From contig VXPQ01000023.1 in assembly GCA_009839485.1 (NCBI GenBank), positions 1-64,000 on the forward strand: 64,000 nt of DNA, in the 5' to 3' direction. Below, in pieces: positions 8,501 through 17,362 of this stretch (its first letter is position 1; the number at the start of each line of letters is the position of its first letter). The translations under genes and the position numbers were made by a program. Source of the DNA: Bacteroidetes bacterium SB0662_bin_6 (GTDB lineage: Bacteria; Bacteroidota; Rhodothermia; Rhodothermales; VXPQ01). The notes under the pieces were generated by a model that saw nothing but the letters and a program-made list of their open reading frames with translations, made no database searches and had not been told where the DNA came from.

Positions 8501-10411
8501 TCAGGTAGCCACGGGCGAAGGAGACGGCTTCCTTACCGGGCGCTTCCGCAGCATCACCAGGAGCACCGACACATCCGCCGGGCTGACCCCGCTGATGCGC
8601 GACGCCTGCCCCAGATTGTCCGGGCGGATTTTCGACAATTTTTCCCGCGCTTCCAGCGTGATATGCTCGATAGCCTCGTAATCGAAATTCTCCGGCAGGC
8701 GAAGCGATTCCATTTCTTCCATCTTCCGCACCAGGTCACGTTCGCGATCGAGGTATCCCTCATACCGCAGATCTATCTCGATCTGTCGTGCTGCAGATTC
8801 CGGTCCCGGCGCCGGCGTGACCAGTTCCTCCTTGCGGCCTATATGATCCAGCAGGTCGTCGAGCGAGACCTGGGGACGCTTCGCCAGTTGCACAAGGCGT
8901 TCGGGCCGCCGGAGAGGGTCCGTGCCCACCTGCTCCAGGTAGGCATTCACTGCGTCAGGTGATACGGTTACCGCCTCGACAGCCGCCCGTGTGGCCTCGA
9001 TGGCATGCTGTCGGGCCCGCATCCGTTCGTAGCGGGCATCCGTCGCGAGACCCAGCGTATGACCCAGCGCCGTCAGGCGTTGATCGGCATTGTCCTGCCT
9101 GAGCAGCAACCGGTGTTCGGCCCGCGAAGTGAACATGCGGTAGGGTTCGTCCGTGCCCTTGGCCACCAGATCATCGATGAGCACGCCAATGTAGGCCTCC
9201 GACCGTTTCAGGACGACCGGGTCTTCGCGCTGCAAGTACCGCACCGCATTGATCCCGGCCATGAGCCCCTGTGCGCCAGCCTCCTCGTAGCCCGTCGTGC
9301 CATTGATCTGCCCGGCGAAAAACAGTCCACGGACCCGCTTCGTCTCCAGGCTGTACCGTATCTGATACGGAGGAAAATAATCGTATTCGATCGCGTAGCC
9401 GGGACGCAGCATGTGCACCTGTTCGAGACCGACCACGTTGCGCAGCGCCGCGAACTGCACCTCTTCCGGAAGGCTGGTCGAGAAGCCGTTCACATACACC
9501 TCATAGGTGTTGCGGCCTTCCGGCTCCAGAAACAGCTGGTGGCGGTCCTTTCCGGCAAACCGGTCGATCTTGTCCTCGATCGACGGGCAATACCGGGGAC
9601 CGGCGCCCTCGATCCGTCCGGCGAACATGGGACTCCGGTCGAATCCTTCCCGCAGCGCGTCATGCACCTCGGGAGACGTATAGGCAATCCAGCAACTTAT
9701 CTGATCTTCCGGAAGCCGGTCGGTAAGAAAGGAAAACGGGGTAGCCGACGGATCTCCCGGCTGTTCCTCCAACCGGTCATAGTCGATCGTGCGCCCGTCA
9801 ATGCGCGGCGGGGTACCCGTCTTCAACCGTCCGCTCTCGAAGCCGAGCTTTTCGAGGCACGCGGTCAATCCGGTCGAAGCGCGCTCGCCCATGCGTCCGC
9901 CCCCGTATTGGCGTTCCCCGATATGAATGATCCCGTTCATGAAGGTGCCGCTGGTCAAAATGACCGTCGGAGCATGAAACGCCTGCCCGATTTGCGTACG
10001 TATGCCCGTCACCCGACCCTGCTCCGTACACACCTCGACAGCCATATCGGACCGCATGAACAGACCGGGAATGTCCTCCAGCTCCTCCCGAACCGCCGCC
10101 GCATAAGCTACCCGGTCGCACTGCGCGCGCGGCCCCTGCACAGCGGGGCCTCTGCGCTGGTTCAGCATCCGAAACTGTATGCCGGCGCGATCGGTCACCT
10201 TGCCCATAATGCCGCCAAGGGCATCGATTTCACGGACAATATGCCCTTTGCCGATGCCGCCGATGGCCGGATTGCACGACATCTGCCCGATGGTTTGCAG
10301 GTTCATAGTAACCAGCAACGTGCGAGCGCCCATACGCGCGGCCGCCGCAGCCGCCTCGGTCCCGGCGTGCCCGCCGCCAACCACAATGACATCGTACGCA
10401 AAAGGATGCAT
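8501..10411 (-). CDS. mnmG: tRNA uridine-5-carboxymethylaminomethyl modification enzyme MnmG (GidA)
   Basis: The 636-residue FAD enzyme works with MnmE to build cmnm5U34 in tRNAs. The N-terminal dinucleotide fold VIVVGGGHAGTEAA (about 9-22) binds FAD; QMSCNPAIGGIGKGH (about 47-61) and a conserved GTPPR segment around 200-204 are typical. The C-terminal helical domain binds MnmE. Length is normal. mnmE lies 98 bp upstream on the same strand, so the two partners are probably made together. Confidence 0.97.
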   Translation of the reverse strand: MHPFAYDVIVVGGGHAGTEAAAAAARMGARTLLVTMNLQTIGQMSCNPAIGGIGKGHIVREIDALGGIMGKVTDRAGIQFRMLNQRRGPAVQGPRAQCDRVAYAAAVREELEDIPGLFMRSDMAVEVCTEQGRVTGIRTQIGQAFHAPTVILTSGTFMNGIIHIGERQYGGGRMGERASTGLTACLEKLGFESGRLKTGTPPRIDGRTIDYDRLEEQPGDPSATPFSFLTDRLPEDQISCWIAYTSPEVHDALREGFDRSPMFAGRIEGAGPRYCPSIEDKIDRFAGKDRHQLFLEPEGRNTYEVYVNGFSTSLPEEVQFAALRNVVGLEQVHMLRPGYAIEYDYFPPYQIRYSLETKRVRGLFFAGQINGTTGYEEAGAQGLMAGINAVRYLQREDPVVLKRSEAYIGVLIDDLVAKGTDEPYRMFTSRAEHRLLLRQDNADQRLTALGHTLGLATDARYERMRARQHAIEATRAAVEAVTVSPDAVNAYLEQVGTDPLRRPERLVQLAKRPQVSLDDLLDHIGRKEELVTPAPGPESAARQIEIDLRYEGYLDRERDLVRKMEEMESLRLPENFDYEAIEHITLEAREKLSKIRPDNLGQASRISGVSPADVSVLLVMLRKRPVRKPSPSPVAT

Positions 10412-10509
10412 GCTTCCGGTCTTCGATAATATCCCGTCCTGTGTACCCGCGGAAACGCCGGTTCGTGCATGGATGGAAACGACACGAGGCAGGCAATGGC
10501 TCCCGCCGC

Positions 10510-11901
10510 CTACTTTCCTATGCAGAATCGGGAGAAAATCTGATCCAGCACATCTTCGTTCGTGATCTCTCCGGTGATGGCGCCGATCTCATGCAAGGCA
10601 ACCCGCAGATCCAAAGCCAGGAGTTCGCCGGTGCTTCCGGCGCCGAGGCTCCGGCGAGCCGCCCGCACCGCATCGAGCGCCTTGCGCAGGTGATTGCGAT
10701 GCCGCTCGTTCGTCACGACGAGCGAGCCCTCGGAGAGGCTCAGATCACCGCCCGCCGTTTTGAGCAGGCAGGCTATCAGAGGTTGTAACTCCTTTTCGTC
10801 CCGAAATGCCCGTTTTGCCGATAAGGCAAAGACATCGGGTTGTCCCTCATCATTGATCGGCCCATTATCCTGTCTCAGGAGATCCGTCTTGTTCGCCACC
10901 AGAAGCACCGGGGGAGCACCCCGCTCCGCTATCGCCTCGATAAAAGCCCGCTCGCCTGCATCCATACCCACTGCGACGTCATACACATACACGAGCACGT
11001 CGCTCCGCTCTATGGCTCGCTCGGCGCGCAGCACCCCTTCCGCCTCGATGGCGTCGGCTGCGTCCCGGAGACCCGCCGTATCCGTGAACCGGAACAGCAA
11101 GCCGTCGATTTCCGCCTCGCCTTCCACTTCGTCGCGCGTGGTGCCGGGGACAGGGCTTACTATAGCGCGGTCGTTTCCCAGCAAGGCATTCAACAAGGTG
11201 GATTTCCCTGCATTGGGCCGCCCGCCAATCACGACACGCACCCCATCGCGCACCCGGCGCCCGAGCCGCCAGGACCGGAGCAATTCGTCCAGCAGTTTTT
11301 CGCTCCCATCCAGAAGCGCTTCAAGGCGTTCCCTATCGGCGAACGCCACATCCTCTTCGGAAAAATCCAGTTCGAGTTCGAGGAACGCACAGAGTTCGAG
11401 CAGGTCCGCCCGCACATCCGCCAGCACCTCGGAATAGCGGCCCTGAAGATGGGAAACGGACACGCGGTGCGCCAGAGAGGACGAAGCGTGGATCAGATCG
11501 GCCACGGCCTCGGCCTGCGCCAGATCCATCTTCCCGTTCAGAAAAGCCCGCTGGGTAAATTCGCCGGGGGCGGCCAGGCGCGCGCCCTCTTCCAGCATCC
11601 GATTCAGAACGAGCCGGCTCGCAAAATCGCCTCCATGGCACGAGCACTCCACGACATCTTCGCCGGTCGCCGAACGGGGGGCCCGAAAAAGCGTAGCGAC
11701 TACCTGATCGATGCGTATCCCGTCGCGGCTTGCCACATAGCCCACATGCGCCGTATGCGAGGCGGCTCCCCGAAGATCCGCCCCCTCAAAGCAGGCCGCG
11801 GCGATCACTACGGCTTCCGGGCCGGAAATGCGCACGATACCCAGCGCAGCGCGCCCCCTGGCCGTTGCGATGGCGGCAATGGTATCGCTGGAAGCTTGCA
11901 T
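10510..11901 (-). CDS. mnmE: tRNA modification GTPase MnmE (TrmE)
   Basis: The 463-residue protein pairs with MnmG. The N-terminal tetrahydrofolate-binding domain starts DTIAAIATARGRAALGIVRISG. The G domain sits near 220-380: P-loop GRPNAGKST at about 226-234, a GTTRDEVE switch, DTAG at about 273-276 and NKTD near 338. The C-terminus ends DQIFSRFCIGK, carrying the conserved C-x-G-K tail. It sits between yidC and mnmG in the usual order. Confidence 0.97.
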   Translation of the reverse strand: MQASSDTIAAIATARGRAALGIVRISGPEAVVIAAACFEGADLRGAASHTAHVGYVASRDGIRIDQVVATLFRAPRSATGEDVVECSCHGGDFASRLVLNRMLEEGARLAAPGEFTQRAFLNGKMDLAQAEAVADLIHASSSLAHRVSVSHLQGRYSEVLADVRADLLELCAFLELELDFSEEDVAFADRERLEALLDGSEKLLDELLRSWRLGRRVRDGVRVVIGGRPNAGKSTLLNALLGNDRAIVSPVPGTTRDEVEGEAEIDGLLFRFTDTAGLRDAADAIEAEGVLRAERAIERSDVLVYVYDVAVGMDAGERAFIEAIAERGAPPVLLVANKTDLLRQDNGPINDEGQPDVFALSAKRAFRDEKELQPLIACLLKTAGGDLSLSEGSLVVTNERHRNHLRKALDAVRAARRSLGAGSTGELLALDLRVALHEIGAITGEITNEDVLDQIFSRFCIGK

Positions 11902-11951
11902 GGCGCATGAAGCGATACGGTTGAAAAAATCGCTTGCGGCGCGTTCGGCGA

Positions 11952-13850
11952 CTACTTGCGCCTCCCGGTCGTACGGGGGCCGCCGGGTCTCCGCCTGCCT
12001 GCCTTTGCCTTCCCTGTCCGGGCAAGAGCCTGACGGCTTCTCTTTCTTCCGTCCACTTGCTTTTTACCCCGGCCTTTCGGCGCAGGCTCGCCGTTTTCTT
12101 CCTCCTTGGCATCGGCAATATGCCGGTTGATAACCTTTTGCTGCACGGCAGTCACCACATTATACACGAGGTAGTACAGGCTCAGGCCGGACGCAAAGCG
12201 ATTGAAAATGGCGAAGATCATCACCGGCATTACATAGGTGATGATCTTCATCTGGGGGTTCGAGGAAGGGGTCATCTGGATGCGCATCTGAACGATCATC
12301 GAGATGCCCATGAGCAGCGTGAAGCCGGCTACGAAGTCGCCGTAAAACGGAATGGTGAACGGGAGATTTAGAATAACGTCCGGAGCTGACAGGTCATTGG
12401 CCCACAGAAATCCCTGCTGCCGGATCTGGATGGACTGCGGAAGAAAAAGCCACAGCGCGATAATGATGGGATACTGCAACAGCATAGGGAGACAACCGCC
12501 CACCGGATTGACGCCGGTTTCCTTGTACATCTTCATCATTTCCTCCTGCTGCTTCCGGGGATTGTCCCCGTACTTCTCCTTTATGACCTCCATCTTCGGT
12601 TGCAACTCGCGCATCCGGGCCATGCTCTTGTAGGAGCTCTTCGTCAGCGGGTACAGGGCCAGTTTGATCAGAATGGCGAAGACAATGATGACATAGCCGT
12701 ATCCGGGAATGAACTTCGCCAGAAACGTGAACGCAGGAATAAAAACCAGCCGGGCCAGGGGCCGGGTAATCCACTCGAAAAAATCCCAGCCGTAATCCAC
12801 CATGTCGTAAAGGCCGAGATCGTAGTCGTTGATCCGGTAAAACTCCATCGGCCCGATGTACAGCCGGAACTCGTCCGGCCCATCCTCCGGTTGCGCCATA
12901 AGCAGGCGCATGTCGTAGTCCTGTCGAAAGCCTTCGCTGCCCGGCTCCCCCGTCTGCTCTCCGATGAGTTCGGCGCCACGGGTGCCGGAAGAGGGAATCA
13001 TGACAGAAGTGAAATACCGGGTCTTGATAGCGGTCCATGTCACGTTTCCGGAAAGGCGTTGCTCTCCGAAGTCCTCTTTCCTGAGCAATACGTTCTCGAC
13101 CTCGCCCCCGCTACGCGCATAGGCCCCGGCCGCCTTGGCTTCCTCGTTCGTATCGTTTTCCGTGAAGGGAATAGCTCCTGTCCATATCAACTCGTATCCC
13201 TCCCTTGTAGAAAAGGCCGCCGCATTTTCCTGGTCCACACGCAGGCCGATTTCGTATTCGCCCGGATGAAATGTGTAGGTCTGCCGCAATACGCCGCCCT
13301 GAATACCCGTTTCGAAGTGTAACATGGCCGGCTCGGCGCCCACGTGCAGGGTATCGCCCTCGTAGGACGTATCGAAATACAGCGCGCGCGTATCGACAAG
13401 ATGGGAACGGGGTGTCGTAAAGGCGATCCCCAGCGCCCCCGATCCGGTGGTGTCCACCATCTGTACGGGCGTTTCCTGATCGAATTTCCTGTATTCTTTC
13501 AGGGAAAAAGAGATCAACGTGGCGCCTTTCGTCGAGAAAACCGCTCTATAAAGATCGGTATCGACCGTGATGAAACGGGCTTCGCCCGCTAACGCCGCGA
13601 CAAGCGACGTATCCCGGGTAACTGCCTCTGTAGCTAACAACTCCTCGCCTGACAGTACGTCGCCGGACCCGGGCGCAAGCGGGGCGCCCCCTGTAGTGGT
13701 TCGTTCCGTGGCCTGCGAATCTTCGGCGAGCTCCTCCTGCACTGCCGGATCGCCGGCAGGCACAGTCGGCTGGGGAGGGGCGAACACCCAGAGCCAGACG
13801 AACATGATAATCGCCACCAGTACGGTTGCGATGACGACATTGCGGTCCAA
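11952..13850 (-). CDS. yidC: Membrane protein insertase YidC
   Basis: The 632-residue protein inserts and folds inner-membrane proteins. It has an N-terminal helix (about 5-22), a large periplasmic domain of about 330 residues in the Gram-negative style, and a conserved C-terminal core of five helices from about 355, containing the cytoplasmic hairpin (KPKMEVIKEKYG-like segment near 435) and the helix NPVGGCLPMLLQYPI near 470. A highly basic tail (about 590-632, many Lys/Arg) could contact ribosomes. An AAGGGGAA Shine-Dalgarno-like site precedes the ATG. There is no yidD gene between rnpA and yidC, where it is often found. Confidence 0.96.
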   Translation of the reverse strand: MDRNVVIATVLVAIIMFVWLWVFAPPQPTVPAGDPAVQEELAEDSQATERTTTGGAPLAPGSGDVLSGEELLATEAVTRDTSLVAALAGEARFITVDTDLYRAVFSTKGATLISFSLKEYRKFDQETPVQMVDTTGSGALGIAFTTPRSHLVDTRALYFDTSYEGDTLHVGAEPAMLHFETGIQGGVLRQTYTFHPGEYEIGLRVDQENAAAFSTREGYELIWTGAIPFTENDTNEEAKAAGAYARSGGEVENVLLRKEDFGEQRLSGNVTWTAIKTRYFTSVMIPSSGTRGAELIGEQTGEPGSEGFRQDYDMRLLMAQPEDGPDEFRLYIGPMEFYRINDYDLGLYDMVDYGWDFFEWITRPLARLVFIPAFTFLAKFIPGYGYVIIVFAILIKLALYPLTKSSYKSMARMRELQPKMEVIKEKYGDNPRKQQEEMMKMYKETGVNPVGGCLPMLLQYPIIIALWLFLPQSIQIRQQGFLWANDLSAPDVILNLPFTIPFYGDFVAGFTLLMGISMIVQMRIQMTPSSNPQMKIITYVMPVMIFAIFNRFASGLSLYYLVYNVVTAVQQKVINRHIADAKEEENGEPAPKGRGKKQVDGRKRSRQALARTGKAKAGRRRPGGPRTTGRRK

Positions 13851-13949
13851 ATCAGGTTCCCCTTGCTCGTATTACAGGATGGACGGGTATTGCTTGCGCT
13901 TGCAACGTATCCACAAACGTGCCGAAACGCCGTCGCGCTAAACGGGAAG

Positions 13950-14414
13950 TCAGGTGTGACGTTCCGAACGCATGGAAGATTCGTCGAGACGGCGGCAGAG
14001 TTCTTGCAACGCTTCCGGCAGATCGGCATGCACCCGGAAGCCCGGCCGGGCATCGTCCTGTCGACCGGCGCGATGAATGATCATCATCGTCAACGCACGT
14101 TCCGCACCGGAAAAACGATCCAGTATTCCCTGCTGATGCAGCCGGTAGGTTTCGCGCAGCAACCGCTTGATACGGTTGCGACTTGCAGCTTTTGCATGGC
14201 GGCTGGGCGCAAATCCGATCTGGACAGGTGCATCTGCCTCGAGTTGCGCACGAGACACGATCCGGTACACAAGCCGAATACATCCTTTGCTCACCGTACC
14301 GACATCCTCCCGGTTACGGTCAAACAAGGGGCGAATCAGACGCTTCCGCTTAAGGCGGAATGAGCGCGGCAATTTTTGAAACGGGCGCAGGCTCCCATCC
14401 TCTGGCACGACCAC
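13950..14414 (-). CDS. rnpA: Ribonuclease P protein component RnpA
   Basis: The 154-residue basic protein is the protein subunit of RNase P, which trims tRNA 5' leaders. The signature RNRIKRLLRETYR (about 80-92) is the RNR motif helix that binds the P RNA. The N-terminal FRLKRKRLIRPLFD lead is typical. It follows rpmH by 9 bp. A later start inside the first 18 residues is possible, since other RnpA proteins begin near SFRLKRKR. Confidence 0.93.
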   Translation of the reverse strand: MVVPEDGSLRPFQKLPRSFRLKRKRLIRPLFDRNREDVGTVSKGCIRLVYRIVSRAQLEADAPVQIGFAPSRHAKAASRNRIKRLLRETYRLHQQGILDRFSGAERALTMMIIHRAGRQDDARPGFRVHADLPEALQELCRRLDESSMRSERHT

Positions 14415-14423
14415 GACCTCAGA

Positions 14424-14579
14424 CTATTTGCCGGACCGCGTGTCGCTTACGGTAAGGACGCTACGGCCTTTCTCGCGCCGGCGCTTGAGCACCCTGCGCC
14501 CGTTTTTTGAGCTCATACGGGCACGGAAACCGTGCTTGTTCGCGCGCTTGCGTCTACTTGGCTGATAAGTACGTTTCAT
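14424..14579 (-). CDS. rpmH: 50S ribosomal protein L34
   Basis: A 51-residue protein beginning [19 protein letters not shown], which is the L34 signature; the middle holds [18 protein letters not shown]. It is the first gene of the leftward rpmH-rnpA-yidC-mnmE-mnmG-rsmG block. Upstream lie 148 bp before the first tRNA gene, so the block promoter should be in 14580-14727. Confidence 0.97.
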   Translation of the reverse strand: MKRTYQPSRRKRANKHGFRARMSSKNGRRVLKRRREKGRSVLTVSDTRSGK

Positions 14580-14727
14580 AATACGGTGATCCGAAAACGC
14601 ATCTCGACTATTTTATCGCAGGTACAGAACATAGTTATACGCACATACCTGCGGGTATGTTTTCGCATCTCGTGAAGCAACGTCTTCGGAACCCCTTTTT
14701 CCTGACGGAGTACCGGGGAAGAGTACA

Positions 14728-14799
14728 GCGGGAGTAGCTCAGGGGTAGAGCATCAGCTTCCCAAGCTGAGGGTCGCGGGTTCGAATCCCGTTTCCCGCT
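14728..14799 (+). tRNA. tRNA-Gly (CCC anticodon)
   Basis: A 72-nt cloverleaf: acceptor GCGGGAG pairs with TTCCCGC, the D arm is GCTC/GAGC, the anticodon stem TCAGC/GCTGA holds loop TTCCCAA with CCC in the reading position, and the T arm has the GTTCGAAT loop. One G-U pair closes the acceptor and one the T stem. No CCA is encoded. Confidence 0.93.
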
Positions 14800-14859
14800 C
14801 GGTCAGATGGTTCGGCATGCGTGGCGACAGCGTCACCATGCGTCGTACCGGTGCGAACC

Positions 14860-14934
14860 GGGCGGTTAGCTCAGCTGGTTTAGAGCGCCTGCCTTACAAG
14901 CAGGAGGTCACTGGTTCGAATCCGGTACCGCCCA
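14860..14934 (+). tRNA. tRNA-Val (TAC anticodon)
   Basis: A 75-nt cloverleaf: acceptor GGGCGGT pairs with ACCGCCC, the anticodon stem CCTGC/GCAGG holds loop CTTACAA (anticodon TAC), and the T loop is GTTCGAAT. It follows tRNA-Gly by 60 bp. Just after it, AAAAAGA and TCTTTTT arms (14935-14957) form a weak AT-only hairpin that may end transcription. Confidence 0.94.
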
Positions 14935-14975
14935 CAAAAAGAGGAATTACGTCTTTTTATCCTTGTCGTTCCCCC

Positions 14976-15004
14976 TTGACTTCCTCTATCAAAAACATTA
15001 GACT
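14976..15004 (+). promoter_or_regulatory. Candidate promoter P1 for the signalling operon
   Basis: TTGACT (14976-14981), a 17-bp spacer and TAGACT (14999-15004) fit a housekeeping-type -35/-10 pair (five and four matches of six). It lies in the 434-bp gap between tRNA-Val and the STAS gene and points toward it. No convincing gene is in this gap: a 113-codon frame at 15022-15363 has no family signal. Confidence 0.45.
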
Positions 15005-15165
15005 GCACCGGATTCTGTCCTGTGAATCCCCGATTTTCGGGTCCAGGCAGGGTCTGTATCACAATGACGCAGAACGATTCATATTCGGTAATGGATGCTA
15101 CAGGGGGCAACGCATTTCTGGCGAAAGAACCCCCTCCCCGGCTGCTCAACTGGAGATACAGGACC

Positions 15166-15194
15166 TTGGACTACTTTATTGCACCTATTATAAT
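15166..15194 (+). promoter_or_regulatory. Candidate strong promoter P2 for the signalling operon
   Basis: TTGGAC (15166-15171), a 17-bp spacer and a perfect TATAAT (15189-15194) form the best sigma-70-like promoter seen in the window. It would give the STAS gene a 5' leader of about 165 nt, ending in a good GGAGG ribosome-binding site at 15356-15360. Confidence 0.6.
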
Positions 15195-15368
15195 CCGGAC
15201 AGATCCGTACAGCCTTGACAGGAGTATAACCATGTCTACGGACTACGGGTTGAAAAGAAAGAGCATGAACGAAGGAAGCTCCTGTTTGGCGCCCAAAAAC
15301 ATGGCCGCGACTTGTAGCGAAACAAGAAAACAAACTGCGAAACAACTACTCTCACGGAGGTAGAGTCA

Positions 15369-15704
15369 ATGCAAGTAACTACCGAAAACAAAAACGGGAG
15401 CCTTGTCATAGTGACCGAAGGGCGTGTCGATGGCAGTAACGCCCCCGAATTCCAGGAAGCCTTGAAAGAAGCGATCAAGGAGGGCGGGCAAAAGGTGATC
15501 CTCGATTTCGAACACCTTTCGTATATCAGTAGTGCCGGCCTCCGTGTAATTCTGATGTTCGCCAAGCAGCTCCGGAGAGAAAACATATCATTTGCGGCAT
15601 GTTCACTCATCGCTTCGGTCAAGGATATTTTTGCAATTAGCGGCTTCGACAAAATCATCCCGATTCACGAATCGCAAAATGAAGCGATGGCTGCACTTGG
15701 ATAA
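15369..15704 (+). CDS. STAS-domain anti-anti-sigma factor (SpoIIAA/RsbV-like)
   Basis: The 111-residue protein is a single STAS domain. The key segment YISSAGLRVILMF (about 52-64) aligns with the phosphorylatable serine loop of SpoIIAA/RsbV; Ser55 is the likely phosphosite. In known partner switches the unphosphorylated form binds the anti-sigma kinase and frees its target. The GGAGG site at 15356-15360 is well placed for this ATG. It heads the five-gene unit that includes the matching phosphatase (next gene) and kinase (16952). Confidence 0.9.
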   Translation: MQVTTENKNGSLVIVTEGRVDGSNAPEFQEALKEAIKEGGQKVILDFEHLSYISSAGLRVILMFAKQLRRENISFAACSLIASVKDIFAISGFDKIIPIHESQNEAMAALG

Positions 15705-15773
15705 TCGGGATCATTGATTGAGCAAGGTTTTTATGGTGCCGGCCAAGCCGGGGAATGACAAAAATATCCGGGG

Positions 15774-16937
15774 ATGAGCAAAAATCCGTACAAGATCCTC
15801 GTCGTGGACGACGAACCGGACTTGCAGCCGCTCATGTTACAACGCATGCGGCGAAGCATCCGGTCTGGTAAGTATACTTTCGTCTTTGCGGGCAATGGTA
15901 TAGAGGCATTGGAGCGGCTTCGTGAGCAGGAAGATATTGATATGGTGGTCTCGGACATCAATATGCCGCAAATGGATGGGCTGACCCTGCTTGACCAGAT
16001 TGCGCAATTGGATCCGAATATTCGCTCCGTGATTATTTCCGCCTACGGTGACATGAAGAACATTCGCACGGCAATGAACCGCGGCGCCTTCGACTTCATC
16101 ACCAAACCGGTCGATTTCGACGATCTCAGAATTACCATTGACCGGACCCTGGAACACATGGCGCGTTGGCGCGAAGCGCTCGCTTCGCGTGATAAACTGG
16201 TTTCGCTGCAGAACGAACTCGATATCGCCAGAAAGATGCAGCGGGCAATTCTGCCTACTGAATTCCCCAACAAGCCCGACTACCGCATTTTCGGCGACAT
16301 GGAGCCCGCCCGCAATGTCGGTGGAGATTTTTTCGATGTGATTCCTTTGGGACGGGGTCGGGTCGGCCTCGCCATAGCCGATGTGTCGGACAAAGGGGTG
16401 CCGGCCGCCCTGTTCATGATGTCCAGCCGCACCTTGTTAAAAGGTGCAGCTATTGGAAGCACAGCGCCCTCCGATGCCCTGCGGGAAGTAAATAATATGC
16501 TGTGCGAGAAAAACGATTCCATGATGTTTGTGACCCTGCTGTACGGGATATATGACCCCGAAAGCGGAGAATTTACGTATGCGAACGCGGGGCATAACAG
16601 CCCGGTCGTTCTTCATTCCGATAAAAGCTGCTCCATGCTCCCGCTGACCGGCGGAGTGGCTATCGGGGTCATGCCGGAGCTGGAATACGAGCAGAACACG
16701 ATCACGCTCGCGCCCGGCGAAACGCTCACTTTATATACGGACGGCGTCACGGAAGCCATGAACGAGGACAAGGAAGAGTTGGGCGAAGAGCGCTTGTTCG
16801 ATATGCTCAAGGGGGCTTCCTCAGGAGAACCTGAGGCAATTACACGGGCGATCTTTGACGGAATAAAGGCTTTTGTCGGCGACGCGCCGCAATCGGATGA
16901 CATTACCTGCCTGGCAATCCACCGGCCCGAAAACTGA
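15774..16937 (+). CDS. Response regulator with PP2C/SpoIIE phosphatase output (RsbU-like)
   Basis: The 387-residue protein joins a receiver domain (about 7-125) to a SpoIIE-type PP2C phosphatase (about 170-385). In the receiver, DDEP forms the acid pocket, Asp of SDINMPQMDG (about 61-70) is the phosphorylation site and FITKP carries the conserved Lys. The phosphatase shows GGDFFDVIPL, ADVSDKGVPAALFM and the late DDITCLAI metal-binding motif. A short linker (MQRAILPTEFP) is typical of this architecture. It likely dephosphorylates the STAS protein when its receiver is phosphorylated. It sits 69 bp after the STAS gene and 14 bp before the kinase gene. Confidence 0.93.
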   Translation: MSKNPYKILVVDDEPDLQPLMLQRMRRSIRSGKYTFVFAGNGIEALERLREQEDIDMVVSDINMPQMDGLTLLDQIAQLDPNIRSVIISAYGDMKNIRTAMNRGAFDFITKPVDFDDLRITIDRTLEHMARWREALASRDKLVSLQNELDIARKMQRAILPTEFPNKPDYRIFGDMEPARNVGGDFFDVIPLGRGRVGLAIADVSDKGVPAALFMMSSRTLLKGAAIGSTAPSDALREVNNMLCEKNDSMMFVTLLYGIYDPESGEFTYANAGHNSPVVLHSDKSCSMLPLTGGVAIGVMPELEYEQNTITLAPGETLTLYTDGVTEAMNEDKEELGEERLFDMLKGASSGEPEAITRAIFDGIKAFVGDAPQSDDITCLAIHRPEN

Positions 16938-16951
16938 CATCCGACATCTTC

Positions 16952-17362
16952 ATGCTCTCTCTTAAAATCAAAACGGAAGTCGCAGAACTGGAGCGTATCT
17001 TCGCGGCCGTGGACGAGCTTGCAGTTCAGAATAATTGGCCGGACGATTTCATCTTTCGAATCAATCTGGTAATTGAAGAAGTAGCAATGAATTGTATAAA
17101 ATACTGTCATATGGAGGGAGTGTCCGATTTCGAGATAACGATGGACCCTCAAGACGATGTCCTTACCGTTGAGATTATCGATGCCGGACGACCCTTCGAT
17201 CCGCTAACGGATGCCCCTGAGGCGGATACGGATTCGGATATCGACGACCGCGCCATAGGCGGTCTGGGTATACATCTGGTGCGCACCATGACGGATGATA
17301 TGCGCTACCGGCGGGAAGCAGACCAGAATCATTTGACGCTGATCATGCACAAACCTTCATGA
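16952..17362 (+). CDS. Anti-sigma-factor-type serine kinase (RsbW/SpoIIAB-like GHKL ATPase)
   Basis: The 136-residue protein is a lone HATPase_c_2 domain. The N box VIEEVAMNCIKYCH (about 43-56) and the G boxes DAGRPFDP (about 79-86) and GGLGIHLVRTMTDD bind ATP. RsbW-type proteins phosphorylate the STAS partner and hold a sigma factor or another target. It overlaps the next gene by 4 bp (ATGA), indicating coupled translation. No sigma factor is adjacent, so the held target is unknown. Confidence 0.9.
   Translation: MLSLKIKTEVAELERIFAAVDELAVQNNWPDDFIFRINLVIEEVAMNCIKYCHMEGVSDFEITMDPQDDVLTVEIIDAGRPFDPLTDAPEADTDSDIDDRAIGGLGIHLVRTMTDDMRYRREADQNHLTLIMHKPS

Noticed and set aside
9005..10429. 474-codon plus-strand open frame antisense to mnmG
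   Set aside because: mnmG motifs fill the opposite strand; the frame has no recognisable domain.
13851..13949. yidD between rnpA and yidC
   Set aside because: The gap is only 99 bp, too small for the about 70-codon yidD, and no matching frame exists.
15022..15363. 113-codon frame between tRNA-Val and the STAS gene
   Set aside because: No signal, no motif, and it contains the best promoter; treated as leader sequence.
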